Origin: Thermoanaerobaculia bacterium
Lineage (GTDB): Bacteria > Acidobacteriota > Thermoanaerobaculia > Multivoradales > J023
NCBI GenBank assembly: GCA_030431255.1
Contig: JAUIJL010000023.1
Location: 62,001 to 126,000, forward strand
Direction: 5' to 3'
Length of the DNA: 64,000 bases
Shown here: piece by piece, positions 1-9,147 of the stretch
How positions within the stretch are numbered: the stretch's first letter is position 1
How the letters are laid out: every line of letters starts with the position of its first letter
Made by a program: the position numbers and the translations under genes
Notes under the pieces: generated by a model
What the model was told of the DNA's origin: nothing
The model's database searches: none
What the model saw: the letters and a program-made list of their open reading frames with translations, nothing else

Positions 1-28
1 AGCACCCCAACCACTCGCCCGAGGATTT

Positions 29-1189
29 ATGGCTTTTTTGCTCCCGCTCGCCACGACCACCACCGACGCGTCCAACACATCCGCGGACCTCATGCTGCTC
101 CTCGTCTTCGTCGGCATTGCGTTGGCGATTTCTTTTTTGTGCTCGATTCTGGAGGCGGCCCTGCTGTCGATTCGGGAAACCGAGCTCGAGGACCGCGCCC
201 AAAAAGGCAATGCCGGCGCGATCAAGCTGCTGAGCATCAAGAAAGATCGGCTCGACGACGCCATCAGCGCCATCCTGATCCTCAACACCATCGCCCACAC
301 GGCGGGTGTCGCCGGAGCGGGTCTGCAGGCGGGCAAGATCTGGCCGGAGAGCCCTTTCGTGCTCGGTGTGGTCTTTCCGTCGGTCCTGACCCTGTTGATC
401 CTGGTAGGCACCGAGATCATTCCCAAAACCCTCGGTGCCGTGCACGCCACCCGCTTGGTGCGCCCGGTGGCCTGGATCCTCGGTTTGATGCTGTGGACCA
501 TGACCCCGCTGCTCTTCCTCACCCGCATGGTGACGGGCGCGCTCGCCTCCCACGAGCGTCCGCCCGTTTCCCGGGGTGAGCTGGCGGCGATGGTGGCGGT
601 GGCCGCCAGTCAGGGCACCCTAGCCCGCCAGGATTCTCGGTTGGTGTCGAACGCTCTCAGCTTCCACAAGATTCGAGTGGAAGACGTCATGACCCCACGC
701 ACGGTCGTGGCCATGATTTCGAACGACGCCACCCTACAAGACTTCCTCGACGACGAAGCCTCGATTCAATATTCACGCATCCCGGTTTATGGCGAGGATC
801 GCGATCACGTGTTGGGTTATGTGGTGCGTCGGGATGTGCTGGCCGCGGCCGCTCAAGGGGCCGCCACGGATCAACGGCTCGACGCCTTCCGCCGGGAGAT
901 GCTCTTCGTCGACCACGAGGTGCCCGTTTCCGAAGCCATGCGCAAGCTCATCGAGGAGCGAGAGCACCTGGCCATGGTGACCGACGCCTACGGCGGGGTG
1001 GCGGGATTGCTGACCCTCGAGGACTTGGTGGAAACCCTGCTCGGTGTCGAAATTCTCGATGAGACCGACAAGGTCGCCGACTTGCGCAAAGAGGCGGTCG
1101 CCCTGCGGGAGAAACGGCTGAAGAGTCGGCTGGTGACCCGTAGCGATCTTGCTCCGAGGGAGCCGGGGCAGGAGGAGGCCAAGCCTTGA
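29..1189 (+). CDS. CNNM/HlyC-CorC family membrane protein with CBS pair
   Basis: An inner-membrane protein of 386 residues. The first half (about residues 20-190) is a hydrophobic CNNM (DUF21) domain with the family-typical stretch around TEIIPKTLG. A CBS pair follows (about 205-335), opening at VEDVMTPR near residue 217 and closing with DAYGGVAGLLTLEDL. Family members are linked to magnesium or other divalent-cation efflux and CBS domains usually bind adenylates. The short C-terminal tail after residue 345 shows no CorC/HlyC domain, so this is the short form of the family. The ATG has GAGG a few bases upstream. The next gene starts 116 bases downstream on the same strand but has its own signal peptide and no obvious functional link. 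The transported ion cannot be told from sequence. Confidence 0.9.
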   Translation: MAFLLPLATTTTDASNTSADLMLLLVFVGIALAISFLCSILEAALLSIRETELEDRAQKGNAGAIKLLSIKKDRLDDAISAILILNTIAHTAGVAGAGLQAGKIWPESPFVLGVVFPSVLTLLILVGTEIIPKTLGAVHATRLVRPVAWILGLMLWTMTPLLFLTRMVTGALASHERPPVSRGELAAMVAVAASQGTLARQDSRLVSNALSFHKIRVEDVMTPRTVVAMISNDATLQDFLDDEASIQYSRIPVYGEDRDHVLGYVVRRDVLAAAAQGAATDQRLDAFRREMLFVDHEVPVSEAMRKLIEEREHLAMVTDAYGGVAGLLTLEDLVETLLGVEILDETDKVADLRKEAVALREKRLKSRLVTRSDLAPREPGQEEAKP

Positions 1190-1305
1190 CCACGGGGTGA
1201 GCGCCCCGCAGGCCGCCCTGCATCTGATCCGGCCCCTTCGGACGCCTTTCCTCAACCTTGCCATTCCAAATCCGTACCTCTGGGCACATCCAACCCGGAG
1301 GGCCC

Positions 1306-3726
1306 ATGCTGCCAAACGCACGCTGTTTCTTGTCGATGCTTCCGATGGTTTTTCTGCTCGGATCCGCGACGTCCGTGGCTCCGATCCGAGCGGACGATTG
1401 GCCGGGTTGGAGAGGACCCCATCAGGACGGCACGGCCACTGCCGAAGGCGCCTTGGACGCCGCCGGTGAGCGCGGGCTGAGGATCGTCTGGAAGCGCGAG
1501 ATCGGATCCGGATATTCCAGTGTGTCCGTGGCCGGAGGCCGAGCGGTGACCCAATTTTCGGCCGCCGGCTCGGATGTGGTGGCTGCTTTCGATGGGGCCA
1601 CTGGCAGAGAGCTTTGGCGGGCTCGCATCGCGGACACCTTCGCCGGGGTCGACGGCGCCCATGACGGTCCGCGATCGACACCTTTTATCGACGGTGATCG
1701 GGTGGTGGCGGTGGGGCCCGAGGGGCATCTTTTGATGCTCGACGTCGCCGACGGCCGGGTGATCTGGTCCAAGCATTTGGTGGACGAGCTCGGCGGCAAG
1801 CCACCCAGCTACGGGGTGTCGGCCTCGCCGACGGTGATCGGAGACGTGGTGGTGGTGGCCACGGGCAACGAAAAAGCGGGTTTCAGCGGGCTCGATCGGC
1901 GAGACGGGCGCGTCCTTTGGTCTTTCGGGGAGGCGCGGGTGGACTATCACTCGCCGGTGAGGGCACAGCTCCTCGGCCGGCTTCAGGTGGTGGCACCGGC
2001 ACACGGTCGGCTTTGGGGGCTCGATCCGAGCTCGGGAGAGATGCTTTGGCAATTCGAGCACGGGGGGCGGTCCAACCGTAGCCATCCCGTGGTGATTTCG
2101 CCCGCGGCCTTGGTCTTCGATCACAGTAGCCGGGAAGCCACCCGTCTGCGGCTGACCCGGGACGAAGGCAAAGTCGCGCCGGCGGCCGATTGGCAGGGCA
2201 TGGCCTTTTCCGGCTACACCGCGCCCGTCTTCCACGACGGCACCCTCTACGGTTTCCGCGAGCGCATCCTCACGGCCCTCGATGCGGCCGACGGCAACGT
2301 GGTGTGGCGGTCGCGATCACCGGGGGTCGGATTTGTGATCTTGGTGGACGATCACTTGGTGGTGCTCACCCGCAAAGGCACGGTGCACGTGGCCGAAGCC
2401 TCCGCCGACGGATATCGAGAGGCCGCGTCCTTGGACGTTTTGGGAGACGTCAGCTGGACGCCGCCGAGCTTCGCCGACGGTCGGATTTATGTGCGCGGCC
2501 TGTCGGGCTTGGCGGCGGTGGAGGTGGCCGGCTCAGGGCAGGCGGTGGCGGAGCAGGAACCGGAAGAGGAACCTGCGACGAAAGCTTCCAGCGACGGTCT
2601 GGCACCGGCGGGCTCGAAGCTTGCCGGATTCCTCGACCGAGTCGAGAGCGCGGACGACAAAAAAGCTCTGGTCGACGCCTTCATGGCTGAGCAGAAAGGT
2701 TTTCCGATGATCGAAGGAGACCAGTGGGCCCACGTCGTCTATCGCGGACCGGCGCAGCAGGTGGGGTTGTGGGGGGATATGTTCCTGCTGGCGCCGTGGC
2801 ATTACATTCGTGAGGAGCGACCGTTGCATCGGGTCGAGGGCACGGACCTTTTCTATTACTCCCTGCGCCTGCCCCAAGATGCTCGGCTCGAATATCAGCT
2901 GGCCGTGGATTTCGAAAATCAAGCGGACGCCCTCAATCCGAATCAGGAAGAAGGTCGGTCGGTGCTCACCATGCCGGGCTTCGTGGCGGCCGATCATGTG
3001 GACCGAGCCGCGGACGCCCGAGCCGGTCGGCTGGAAAGCTTCGTGCTCGAAAGCAAGGCCGTTGAAGGAACCCGCAAGATCGATGTCTACTTGCCCGCCG
3101 GCTATGACGCCTCCGACGAGCCGTTGCCGGTGATCTACGCCGGCCTGGCCAACGAGATGATGGAGCAAGGTCAAATCCTCGCCGCCGTGGACGGGGTGAT
3201 CGAAAAAGGCGCGCCGTCCTTCGTGACCGTCTTGATCCACCCACCGGAGCGGGGCATGCCCGCCTTCGTTTCCGGGAGAGAGCCCTACATCGGCATGTTG
3301 GTGGACGAGCTCGTTCCCCGCATCGAAAAGAGCTACCGAGTGCGTACCGAACCGGCCCATCGAGGTCTCTTGGGCACCCGAGACGGCGTGGTGCCCTTGT
3401 GGGCTGCCTTCACCCGTCCCGGAGCCTTTGGCCGCATCGCCGTGCGGTCCGCCTATCTCGAACCCGAGGACGCGACCATCGTCCGCGAGATGGCCGCCGA
3501 GACAAAAATCGCGACCGATTTCTACATCGGCTACGGACACTACGATTGGCGCTCCGACGAGGCCAATTTCGACGCCCCCGAAGAGCATCGCCGTATCGCG
3601 GCGACCCTTGAGAAAAGCGGTCACCGCGTAGTCCTGCGAGACTTCAACCAGGGCATGCGGTGGGGCAGCTGGCGTCACCACCTACAAGAGATGTTGGAGT
3701 TTCTGGTCGAGGTAGAGTCGAAATAG
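1306..3726 (+). CDS. Secreted PQQ-like beta-propeller fused to a degenerate esterase-D domain
   Basis: 806 residues. The ATG at 1306 is chosen over an in-frame ATG at 1258 because GGAGGG lies just upstream and a signal peptide follows directly (hydrophobic core LSMLPMVFLLGSA, likely cleavage after IRA near residue 29). Residues about 30-410 form PQQ/WD-like propeller blades with repeated GRxLW and DGRVIW patterns. A Glu/Ala-rich linker (about 415-445) leads to an E-set-like segment and then an alpha/beta-hydrolase fold resembling putative esterase/enterochelin esterase (about 590-800). The nucleophile elbow, normally GxSxG, reads GTRDG, and the usual G-H-x-W near the C-terminus reads GMRW. 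Ser and His of the triad therefore both look lost, so I infer a binding or scaffold role rather than hydrolysis. A hairpin follows the stop codon. Confidence 0.85.
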   Translation: MLPNARCFLSMLPMVFLLGSATSVAPIRADDWPGWRGPHQDGTATAEGALDAAGERGLRIVWKREIGSGYSSVSVAGGRAVTQFSAAGSDVVAAFDGATGRELWRARIADTFAGVDGAHDGPRSTPFIDGDRVVAVGPEGHLLMLDVADGRVIWSKHLVDELGGKPPSYGVSASPTVIGDVVVVATGNEKAGFSGLDRRDGRVLWSFGEARVDYHSPVRAQLLGRLQVVAPAHGRLWGLDPSSGEMLWQFEHGGRSNRSHPVVISPAALVFDHSSREATRLRLTRDEGKVAPAADWQGMAFSGYTAPVFHDGTLYGFRERILTALDAADGNVVWRSRSPGVGFVILVDDHLVVLTRKGTVHVAEASADGYREAASLDVLGDVSWTPPSFADGRIYVRGLSGLAAVEVAGSGQAVAEQEPEEEPATKASSDGLAPAGSKLAGFLDRVESADDKKALVDAFMAEQKGFPMIEGDQWAHVVYRGPAQQVGLWGDMFLLAPWHYIREERPLHRVEGTDLFYYSLRLPQDARLEYQLAVDFENQADALNPNQEEGRSVLTMPGFVAADHVDRAADARAGRLESFVLESKAVEGTRKIDVYLPAGYDASDEPLPVIYAGLANEMMEQGQILAAVDGVIEKGAPSFVTVLIHPPERGMPAFVSGREPYIGMLVDELVPRIEKSYRVRTEPAHRGLLGTRDGVVPLWAAFTRPGAFGRIAVRSAYLEPEDATIVREMAAETKIATDFYIGYGHYDWRSDEANFDAPEEHRRIAATLEKSGHRVVLRDFNQGMRWGSWRHHLQEMLEFLVEVESK

Positions 3727-3731
3727 GGAAC

Positions 3732-3765
3732 GAGGCCGGTCCTCCTTCATCAGAAAGCCGGCCTC
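3732..3765 (+). terminator. Hairpin after the propeller/esterase gene
   Basis: GAGGCCGG and CCGGCCTC form a perfect 8-bp stem around an 18-base loop, six bases after the stop codon. There is no U-run, so it is a weak intrinsic terminator at best. The rest of the gap up to 4019 is somewhat A+T-richer and may hold the promoter of the potassium channel, but I see no clear -35/-10 pair. Confidence 0.5.
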
Positions 3766-4019
3766 TCGGAGTCTGGGCCCTTCCGGGGGGACCTAACGCG
3801 CGCTTAAGACTTCGGCGTCCAAACTTGCTTGTTTGCAAAGGTGAGAGTCCCCGAATTGGGATCGTAGAGGAAGGTCTCCGTATCCGTTTTTCACCGCATC
3901 CAGTCAGAAGATTGTTTTCACTGATGTGATTCAATTCCCATGCGCCTCCGCGTCCATCTTCGCGGAATTGATTCGTCGGGTCGGGATGCGCTAAGTTGCG
4001 ACCGAGGATCTGAGAGCTG

Positions 4020-5051
4020 ATGCCGAAAAAGTCCCAACACTTCGTTCACCGACTGATTCGCTTCCTGTACCGCGAGAATCTTCATCGGGTGCTGGCGGTG
4101 ATTTTTGTGCTCGGCATTTCGAGTGCCATCGCGCTTTGGTGGATCGAGCCGGGGCGTCCCCTGGCCGATTGGCTGTGGTGGAGCGTGGTGACGCTCACCA
4201 CCGTCGGTTACGGCGATCTGACGCCGTCTTCTAACGCCGGACGGGTGATCGGCGTGGTGTTGATGCTCAGCGGTATCGGTGTGCTCGGCATGTTCACCGC
4301 CACCATCGCCAGTTTTTTCGTCGAGCTGCAACTGAGGAGAGATCGGGGCATGAAGTCTTTTGAGCTGCGCGGGCACTATGTTTTCTGTGAATGGGGACCG
4401 CGGGCCAAAGCGGTCTATCAAGAGCTGCGCTCCGATCCCCGCGCGGCCGAATCACCCATTCTTCTGCTGACGGACTCCGTCGATTCGGTGCCGGTGGACG
4501 ACGACGATTTCCACTTCATCTACGGCGAGCCGAACGAGGAGAACCTGGAACGAGCCGGGGTCGAGAAGGCTTCGACGGTGGTGGTATTCGGCGATCAGCG
4601 GCTGGAGCCGGTGGCGCGGGACGCCAAGGTGGTGCTCACCGCCCTGACCATCGAGCACATGAATCGAGACGTCTACACCGTGGTCGAGCTGGTGCGGGAG
4701 GAGAATGCCCGGCATTGCGAGCGCGCCCACGCCGACGAGATCATCGTCGGCGATCAGCTGAGCAGTCGGCTGATCGCCAGCGCGGCCATCGATCACGGCT
4801 TGAGCCAGGTGATGTCGGAGCTGTTGAGCGCCCGCTACGGCAACGACCTACGTAGGATCGACCTCCCCGAGCATCTCGAAGGGCGGACCTTCTTGGAAGC
4901 CATGACCGACTTGAAGAGCTCCGACACCTGCACCGTCCTATCGGTAACCCGCGGCAAAGAAGCGATCACCAACCCCAAATCGTCCATGGTCTTGCAGGCC
5001 GGGGACAGCTTGATCGTCATCGCCCCGGGCGACCCTCCTGAGTTGCATTGA
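4020..5051 (+). CDS. Potassium channel, two-TM with RCK (TrkA-N/TrkA-C) domains
   Basis: 343 residues. Two transmembrane helices (about 22-42 and 75-102) flank a pore loop with the K+ selectivity filter TTVGYGD near residues 60-66. The pore is followed by an RCK/TrkA-N Rossmann domain (about 115-235, starting RGHYVFCEWGPRA) and a TrkA-C domain (about 265-343, ending with GDSLIVIAPGD). This is the MthK/Kch-like architecture, in which the cytoplasmic ring gates the pore in response to ligand. The first glycine motif reads CEWGPRA instead of the nucleotide-binding GxGxxG, so NAD binding is doubtful and the ligand may be an ion or another nucleotide. It stands alone, facing the 823-residue gene across a 93-base gap that holds a strong palindrome. 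Confidence 0.92.
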   Translation: MPKKSQHFVHRLIRFLYRENLHRVLAVIFVLGISSAIALWWIEPGRPLADWLWWSVVTLTTVGYGDLTPSSNAGRVIGVVLMLSGIGVLGMFTATIASFFVELQLRRDRGMKSFELRGHYVFCEWGPRAKAVYQELRSDPRAAESPILLLTDSVDSVPVDDDDFHFIYGEPNEENLERAGVEKASTVVVFGDQRLEPVARDAKVVLTALTIEHMNRDVYTVVELVREENARHCERAHADEIIVGDQLSSRLIASAAIDHGLSQVMSELLSARYGNDLRRIDLPEHLEGRTFLEAMTDLKSSDTCTVLSVTRGKEAITNPKSSMVLQAGDSLIVIAPGDPPELH

Positions 5052-5117
5052 GATAGGTCAATGTGTGGCCGAGCGAGCGGTCACGACACACGCCAAGGCG
5101 GTTGGCCACGCGCAGGA

Positions 5118-5138
5118 GGGCGATCACAAGGATCGCCC
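5118..5138. repeat. Perfect palindrome in convergent gap
   Basis: GGGCGATC, a 5-base loop and GATCGCCC form a perfect 8-bp stem between two convergent genes. It probably serves as a bidirectional terminator. The flanks (a preceding GA, a following CCTAC) resemble interspersed GTAGGGGCGA-type palindromes that I know from other environmental bacteria; that resemblance is from memory and was not searched. No second copy was noticed in this window. Confidence 0.5.
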
Positions 5139-5144
5139 CTACTC

Positions 5145-7616
5145 TCAGGCGGCGATCGCCAGGGGCGGTAGGCCCGACGTCTTGGTGGCTCTGGCCAGCA
5201 GGGCCGCGACGGAGAAACCGACTAGGTCGAGGGCGAGGACCACGCCGCGGCCGATGGGGATACCGTCGATTTTGATTTTGACCAGCGCCTTGGACGCGAG
5301 GGGCACAGCCGCGACTACCCGGGAGAGCAGGGTCTGGGCGTAGATCCCTTGTGCGACCCCGGCGAGGGCGAGGTGCAGCATCATCAACAGCAGGCCGTAA
5401 ATCGACGCGATGAACGGTCCGACGGATTCTTGGTAGGCCTTTCGGGCCGCGTCGCCGCTGTCCAGGAGGCCGATGTTGAGGGCCACGGGGAAGAGGGTGA
5501 CGAGGCCGAGGATCAGGGCGGGGGTGTCGAGATCCGGGCTGCCGTCGACGAAGAGCTGGAGAGCCCACATGATGCCGATCACCCCCGTGTTGACCGCCAA
5601 ACCCAAAGCTCCGGCGGACCCGGTGTCGGCGACCAGCTCGGTGACGGCCCGCAGCAAGAAAGCGAATGATGCCGCCAGACCGACCCACGTGCCGAGGGTC
5701 AGAGCCGCCAAGGGCTCGGCCGAATCCGAGACCGGCGCTCGGCCGTGGATCGCCTTGTAGATGATGGTGGTCGGCACGGCGATCAGCAGGGAGCCCAGGC
5801 TGACCAAGGAGAGCTTGCGGCCGGTGAGGAATTCGAAGAGCTCGGAGAGGAACGGAATCTTCACCGGTAGCTCTCCGGTGAAGATGTCGATGACGCCGCC
5901 GATAAGCTCCTTGATCAGCTGGAGGAAGGCCGTGGTTACCCGATTCGCGGCCTTCATGGCGAGGATCGCGAGGTCGCCGAAGATGGTGATCAGCTCGTCG
6001 AGGGACGCGGAGCCGAGGTTGCCGAAGCGTTTGGCGAAGCGACCCAGGTCCTCGAGGGTTTTATTCAGCTGGGCGGCGATATCGGAGGTCGCGGGGTCGG
6101 CCTCGACCATGGAACGAGCGGTTTGGCCGAAGGTCTGGACCCGATCCAAGATTTGGGTTTGGGCGCCGCCAAAGGCCTGGGAGAAAGACGTCTGAGAAAA
6201 GGACGTCTGCGAAAAGGCCGCGGTTGCCGCTTCCAGCTCCTGGGGCGACGTGCTCGCCGACGGCGTGGAGGTCGCTCCGATGCGGTTCATCAGCCAATGG
6301 ACTTGGACGCTCGAATCCTCGCCACCGCCGGAAAAGGCCTGGTCCGGGCTCAACCCCCGGGTCGAGGCTCCGAAGCTGTCTTGGTGCGCGGCCCCGGCTT
6401 GGGAGATCAGGTTTTGGATGTCCTGCTCCCGCGCCTCAAAGAAGTCTTGGGTCGACTGGATGGCCGCGTCGAGACCGCTGTCGATGCTGCTTTGAAACAC
6501 TTTGAGCTTGCCGGTGACCAGGTCTTCGAGGGCGCGGGCGGTGCGCACGATGTCCGGCCAATCGAAGAGGAAGCTGAGCCATTGGATCACCTGCTCGATG
6601 GCCTGGACCACCGCCTGGAAGATGCCCTTGACCACCTGCACGGCGTCCTGGATCGTGCGCACGGTGAAACGATAGGCCCGTTGTAGGGTCTTGACCAAAA
6701 AAGACACGGAATCTTCGGCCCAATTGGCCACGGCGCTGACCACTTGCTCACCGGCGTCGACCACATCATTCAGGAAGTCTTTGAGATCGTGGAAAATATT
6801 GAATTGGGCCTCGGCGTCTCCCAGGGCCGAGGTGAGCACGTCGCTGGTGGACGGGGTGAAGGTGGCTCGGTCGCCGAGCTCGAGGGTCCAATGCCGGACG
6901 TCGTTGGGGGCGAGACCTTGGTTGCCGTCGGCGTCGAGCAGGGAAGCCATGGACTGACCGGCCAGGAACGAGGAAAACGTGGCGTTGCTTTGGGAGCGTC
7001 CGATGGTGTTGCGAACCGCGTCCGCCACGGAGCTCCGGCTCTCAGGGTCTTGGTATTTGTCAAGCAGGATCGGCTGCCCGGAGTAGTCTTTGGCCCGATC
7101 GGGAGCCAGCTCAGCCCCTTGGAGGCGGCTCAGGTTGCGGATCACCTCGAAGTCCGGGAGGGTGCTGAAGGTGCTGAGATTGCCGGACGAGCTGTGCAGC
7201 ACGGGGGAGGAGATGCCCGCAGCGCTGAAAGCCACGGACAGGATGCCGAGCTCGTTGGTGGTGAAGGTCGGCGCGCCTTCCCGTTGATCGGGCAGGGAAT
7301 GCTGGACGCCGTTGATCTCGACCTCCATCGGCACGCTGGCCCAGAGCTGGATCTCGGCACCTGCTTGGGCCGAGCCGTCGCTCTGGGTGGTGGCGAATTG
7401 GGTCCGGAACACCGGATCGGGATTGGGGGTGGCGGTGGCCGGATCGTAGTCTTTGACCATCATCTTGGTGCGCGCTCGCATGCGATCGAGGGAGTCGAGG
7501 GGCCGGGGTATCGGCGCTTCGGGCAGGCCGAGGGGTGTCGGCTCGGCCGTGCTGTTGGGGGCGCCGCTGGCCGATTCTTGGGGAGTGGGCTGTGTCGAGG
7601 TGGTATCTGGGCTCAT
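5145..7616 (-). CDS. 823-residue protein, amphipathic-helix core and hydrophobic C-terminal third, function unknown
   Basis: Starts at an ATG with AAGGAG seven bases upstream. Residues 1-60 are Pro/Ser/Thr-rich with no signal peptide. Residues about 60-290 look like a beta-rich module containing a DADGNQGLAPND segment. Residues about 290-400 are a run of long amphipathic helices ending in WLSFLFDWPDIVRT. I recall similar helix runs ending in W-D-D-I-x-R-T in very large, poorly described bacterial and fungal proteins, but have no family name. The middle holds a small FSQTS tandem repeat, and residues about 600-823 contain several hydrophobic segments that could insert in a membrane. It lies 62 bases after the propeller gene and is probably co-transcribed with it behind the sigma54-like promoter. 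Function cannot be assigned; a membrane-inserting or pore-like role is only a guess. Confidence 0.75.
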   Translation of the reverse strand: MSPDTTSTQPTPQESASGAPNSTAEPTPLGLPEAPIPRPLDSLDRMRARTKMMVKDYDPATATPNPDPVFRTQFATTQSDGSAQAGAEIQLWASVPMEVEINGVQHSLPDQREGAPTFTTNELGILSVAFSAAGISSPVLHSSSGNLSTFSTLPDFEVIRNLSRLQGAELAPDRAKDYSGQPILLDKYQDPESRSSVADAVRNTIGRSQSNATFSSFLAGQSMASLLDADGNQGLAPNDVRHWTLELGDRATFTPSTSDVLTSALGDAEAQFNIFHDLKDFLNDVVDAGEQVVSAVANWAEDSVSFLVKTLQRAYRFTVRTIQDAVQVVKGIFQAVVQAIEQVIQWLSFLFDWPDIVRTARALEDLVTGKLKVFQSSIDSGLDAAIQSTQDFFEAREQDIQNLISQAGAAHQDSFGASTRGLSPDQAFSGGGEDSSVQVHWLMNRIGATSTPSASTSPQELEAATAAFSQTSFSQTSFSQAFGGAQTQILDRVQTFGQTARSMVEADPATSDIAAQLNKTLEDLGRFAKRFGNLGSASLDELITIFGDLAILAMKAANRVTTAFLQLIKELIGGVIDIFTGELPVKIPFLSELFEFLTGRKLSLVSLGSLLIAVPTTIIYKAIHGRAPVSDSAEPLAALTLGTWVGLAASFAFLLRAVTELVADTGSAGALGLAVNTGVIGIMWALQLFVDGSPDLDTPALILGLVTLFPVALNIGLLDSGDAARKAYQESVGPFIASIYGLLLMMLHLALAGVAQGIYAQTLLSRVVAAVPLASKALVKIKIDGIPIGRGVVLALDLVGFSVAALLARATKTSGLPPLAIAA

Positions 7617-7678
7617 GGCAAGGCTCCTTAGGGCAAGGGGTGTTGTCGGGCTTGTGGTGCTGCCGGGTGTTGTGGGAT

Positions 7679-8953
7679 TCAGACGGTCGTGAGGTCGATG
7701 CCGATGAGGGTTCCGGGGCCGTCTTCGCCGAATTGTTGGACGTAGGTGACGGCGAAGAGGTCGTCATTGACCACCAACTTGCTGGTGGTGTTGGCTTGGT
7801 CGATCTCGGTTTGCACGAAGTTGGGCGACGAGCCGACCGGTAGGGCGACGACGACGAAAAAGGCGCTATTCGACGGTGGCAGGCCGCCGGCGAGCAAGGC
7901 GCGCCGGGAGCCGACGCGGTTGGTGTAGAGCACCGGTCCCGCGAGGCCTTGGTCGCCGCCGAAGGCCACCACTTGCGGGGGCTCTCCCTCCTTGACCAGG
8001 CCCAATCCGGCGTCAGCGGCGGAGTAGTAGACGATGCCGTCTTGGGGCGCCAGCTGGATCAACCCGAGGGGACCGGGGGTCGGCGCGAAGGGGATCGTGG
8101 CGATGGGGCCGGCTCCGAGGGCGTCCAAGGTATAGCGCTGGATTTGGGCTCCCTGGGCGGTGTTGCGGGCCAAGAAGAGAGAGCCTTCGGCGACCACGGG
8201 CTCGGAGAAAAAGAGCTTCTGCACCTCCGCCGCTTGCCAGCCGGTCTCGAAGGTGCCGGCGTCGAGGGCGACCAACGTCGCATTGGGGGGGCTGTTGCTG
8301 CCGGAGAATATGCCCGCCGCGAAGATCACCCCGGGACCGATGTCGGTGTTGTTGACGGCGTTTCGGGCGCTACCCGGATGGTAGGAAAGTTGGACGGCCA
8401 GGTTGCCACCCAATAAGGAGCCGTTGGTCACCATCGGTCGGCCGGAGCTGGGATCGACGGAGACCAGCAGGCCCTCGGCGTCGGCGGTCACCACCTGGGC
8501 GGGCCGTCCGTCACCGGCGGGCACGTAGATGGGTGCCTGCAGGAAGCTGCCGGGAACGCGCAAACCGATGGCGACCCGCCAGCGAAGCTTGCCGGTTTCG
8601 AGATCCACGGCGAAGAGGTTGCCCTCGCCGGCGATAAAAACCGTGTCCTCCGAGAGCACGATGGGTGGGGAATCCGTGCTGTTGCCGAGCAAGCCGCCGC
8701 CGGGGTCGAACGTCCACTTTACCTTTCCGGCGCGCAGGTCGATCCGCTGCAAGGTCTGCAGGGAAACGAGCACGTCGCCGTCCGGGGTCAGGGCGAGGAT
8801 GAGGTTGAGGGGGCTGACGGTGCCCAGAAGAGGAAAGCGAAACTCCGAGACCTGGTCCGCGGGGATGGTGTTCTCGGGTGTGACGCCTTCTTGAATGAGG
8901 GTGGTCTGAATGGGCGCGGCTAGGGGCGCAGCCTGGGAAGTGGGTAGGGTCAT
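7679..8953 (-). CDS. PQQ-like beta-propeller protein
   Basis: 424 residues. The ATG at 8953 is preferred over an upstream ATG at 9013 because GGAG lies seven bases before it and the extension would overlap the sigma54-like promoter element. Blades carry the typical signatures (RAGKVKWTF, DLETGKLRWRV, VTADAEGLLVSVDPSSGRP), so a seven- or eight-bladed propeller is expected across about residues 45-420. There is no convincing signal peptide. The protein is therefore probably cytoplasmic, or exported by another route together with its downstream partner, which also lacks a signal peptide. The gene is the first of a two-gene unit with the 823-residue protein and lies next to the FHA-sigma54 activator that may control it. 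No PQQ-dehydrogenase catalytic residues are visible, so it is most likely a binding or scaffold propeller. Confidence 0.8.
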   Translation of the reverse strand: MTLPTSQAAPLAAPIQTTLIQEGVTPENTIPADQVSEFRFPLLGTVSPLNLILALTPDGDVLVSLQTLQRIDLRAGKVKWTFDPGGGLLGNSTDSPPIVLSEDTVFIAGEGNLFAVDLETGKLRWRVAIGLRVPGSFLQAPIYVPAGDGRPAQVVTADAEGLLVSVDPSSGRPMVTNGSLLGGNLAVQLSYHPGSARNAVNNTDIGPGVIFAAGIFSGSNSPPNATLVALDAGTFETGWQAAEVQKLFFSEPVVAEGSLFLARNTAQGAQIQRYTLDALGAGPIATIPFAPTPGPLGLIQLAPQDGIVYYSAADAGLGLVKEGEPPQVVAFGGDQGLAGPVLYTNRVGSRRALLAGGLPPSNSAFFVVVALPVGSSPNFVQTEIDQANTTSKLVVNDDLFAVTYVQQFGEDGPGTLIGIDLTTV

Positions 8954-9008
8954 GGGGCGGCTCCGTGATTGTTGGCCGAGATTCGAGATCCCGGTGCCGT
9001 CCCTAGAT

Positions 9009-9024
9009 TTCAAAGCTTGTGCCA
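9009..9024 (-). promoter_or_regulatory. Near-consensus sigma54 (-24/-12) promoter
   Basis: Read on the minus strand the site is TGGCACAAGCTTTGAA. It matches the -24 block TGGCAC exactly and the -12 block TTGCA at four of five positions (GA in place of GC). It lies about 56 bases upstream of the propeller start at 8953 and next to a gene for a sigma54 activator. The departure at -12 is a real weakness, because GC is nearly invariant in known sites. Confidence 0.45.
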
Positions 9025-9147
9025 GACTGATTCGGAACCTTGAAATCTCCGTAAGTATTTGTTTTGAATAGCTTTGTGGCTGTTGAGCCCAAGCGGGCGC
9101 AACTAGCAGCTTGTTAAGCGCTGGTTGACGCGGGCGGTGTGGCTTAG

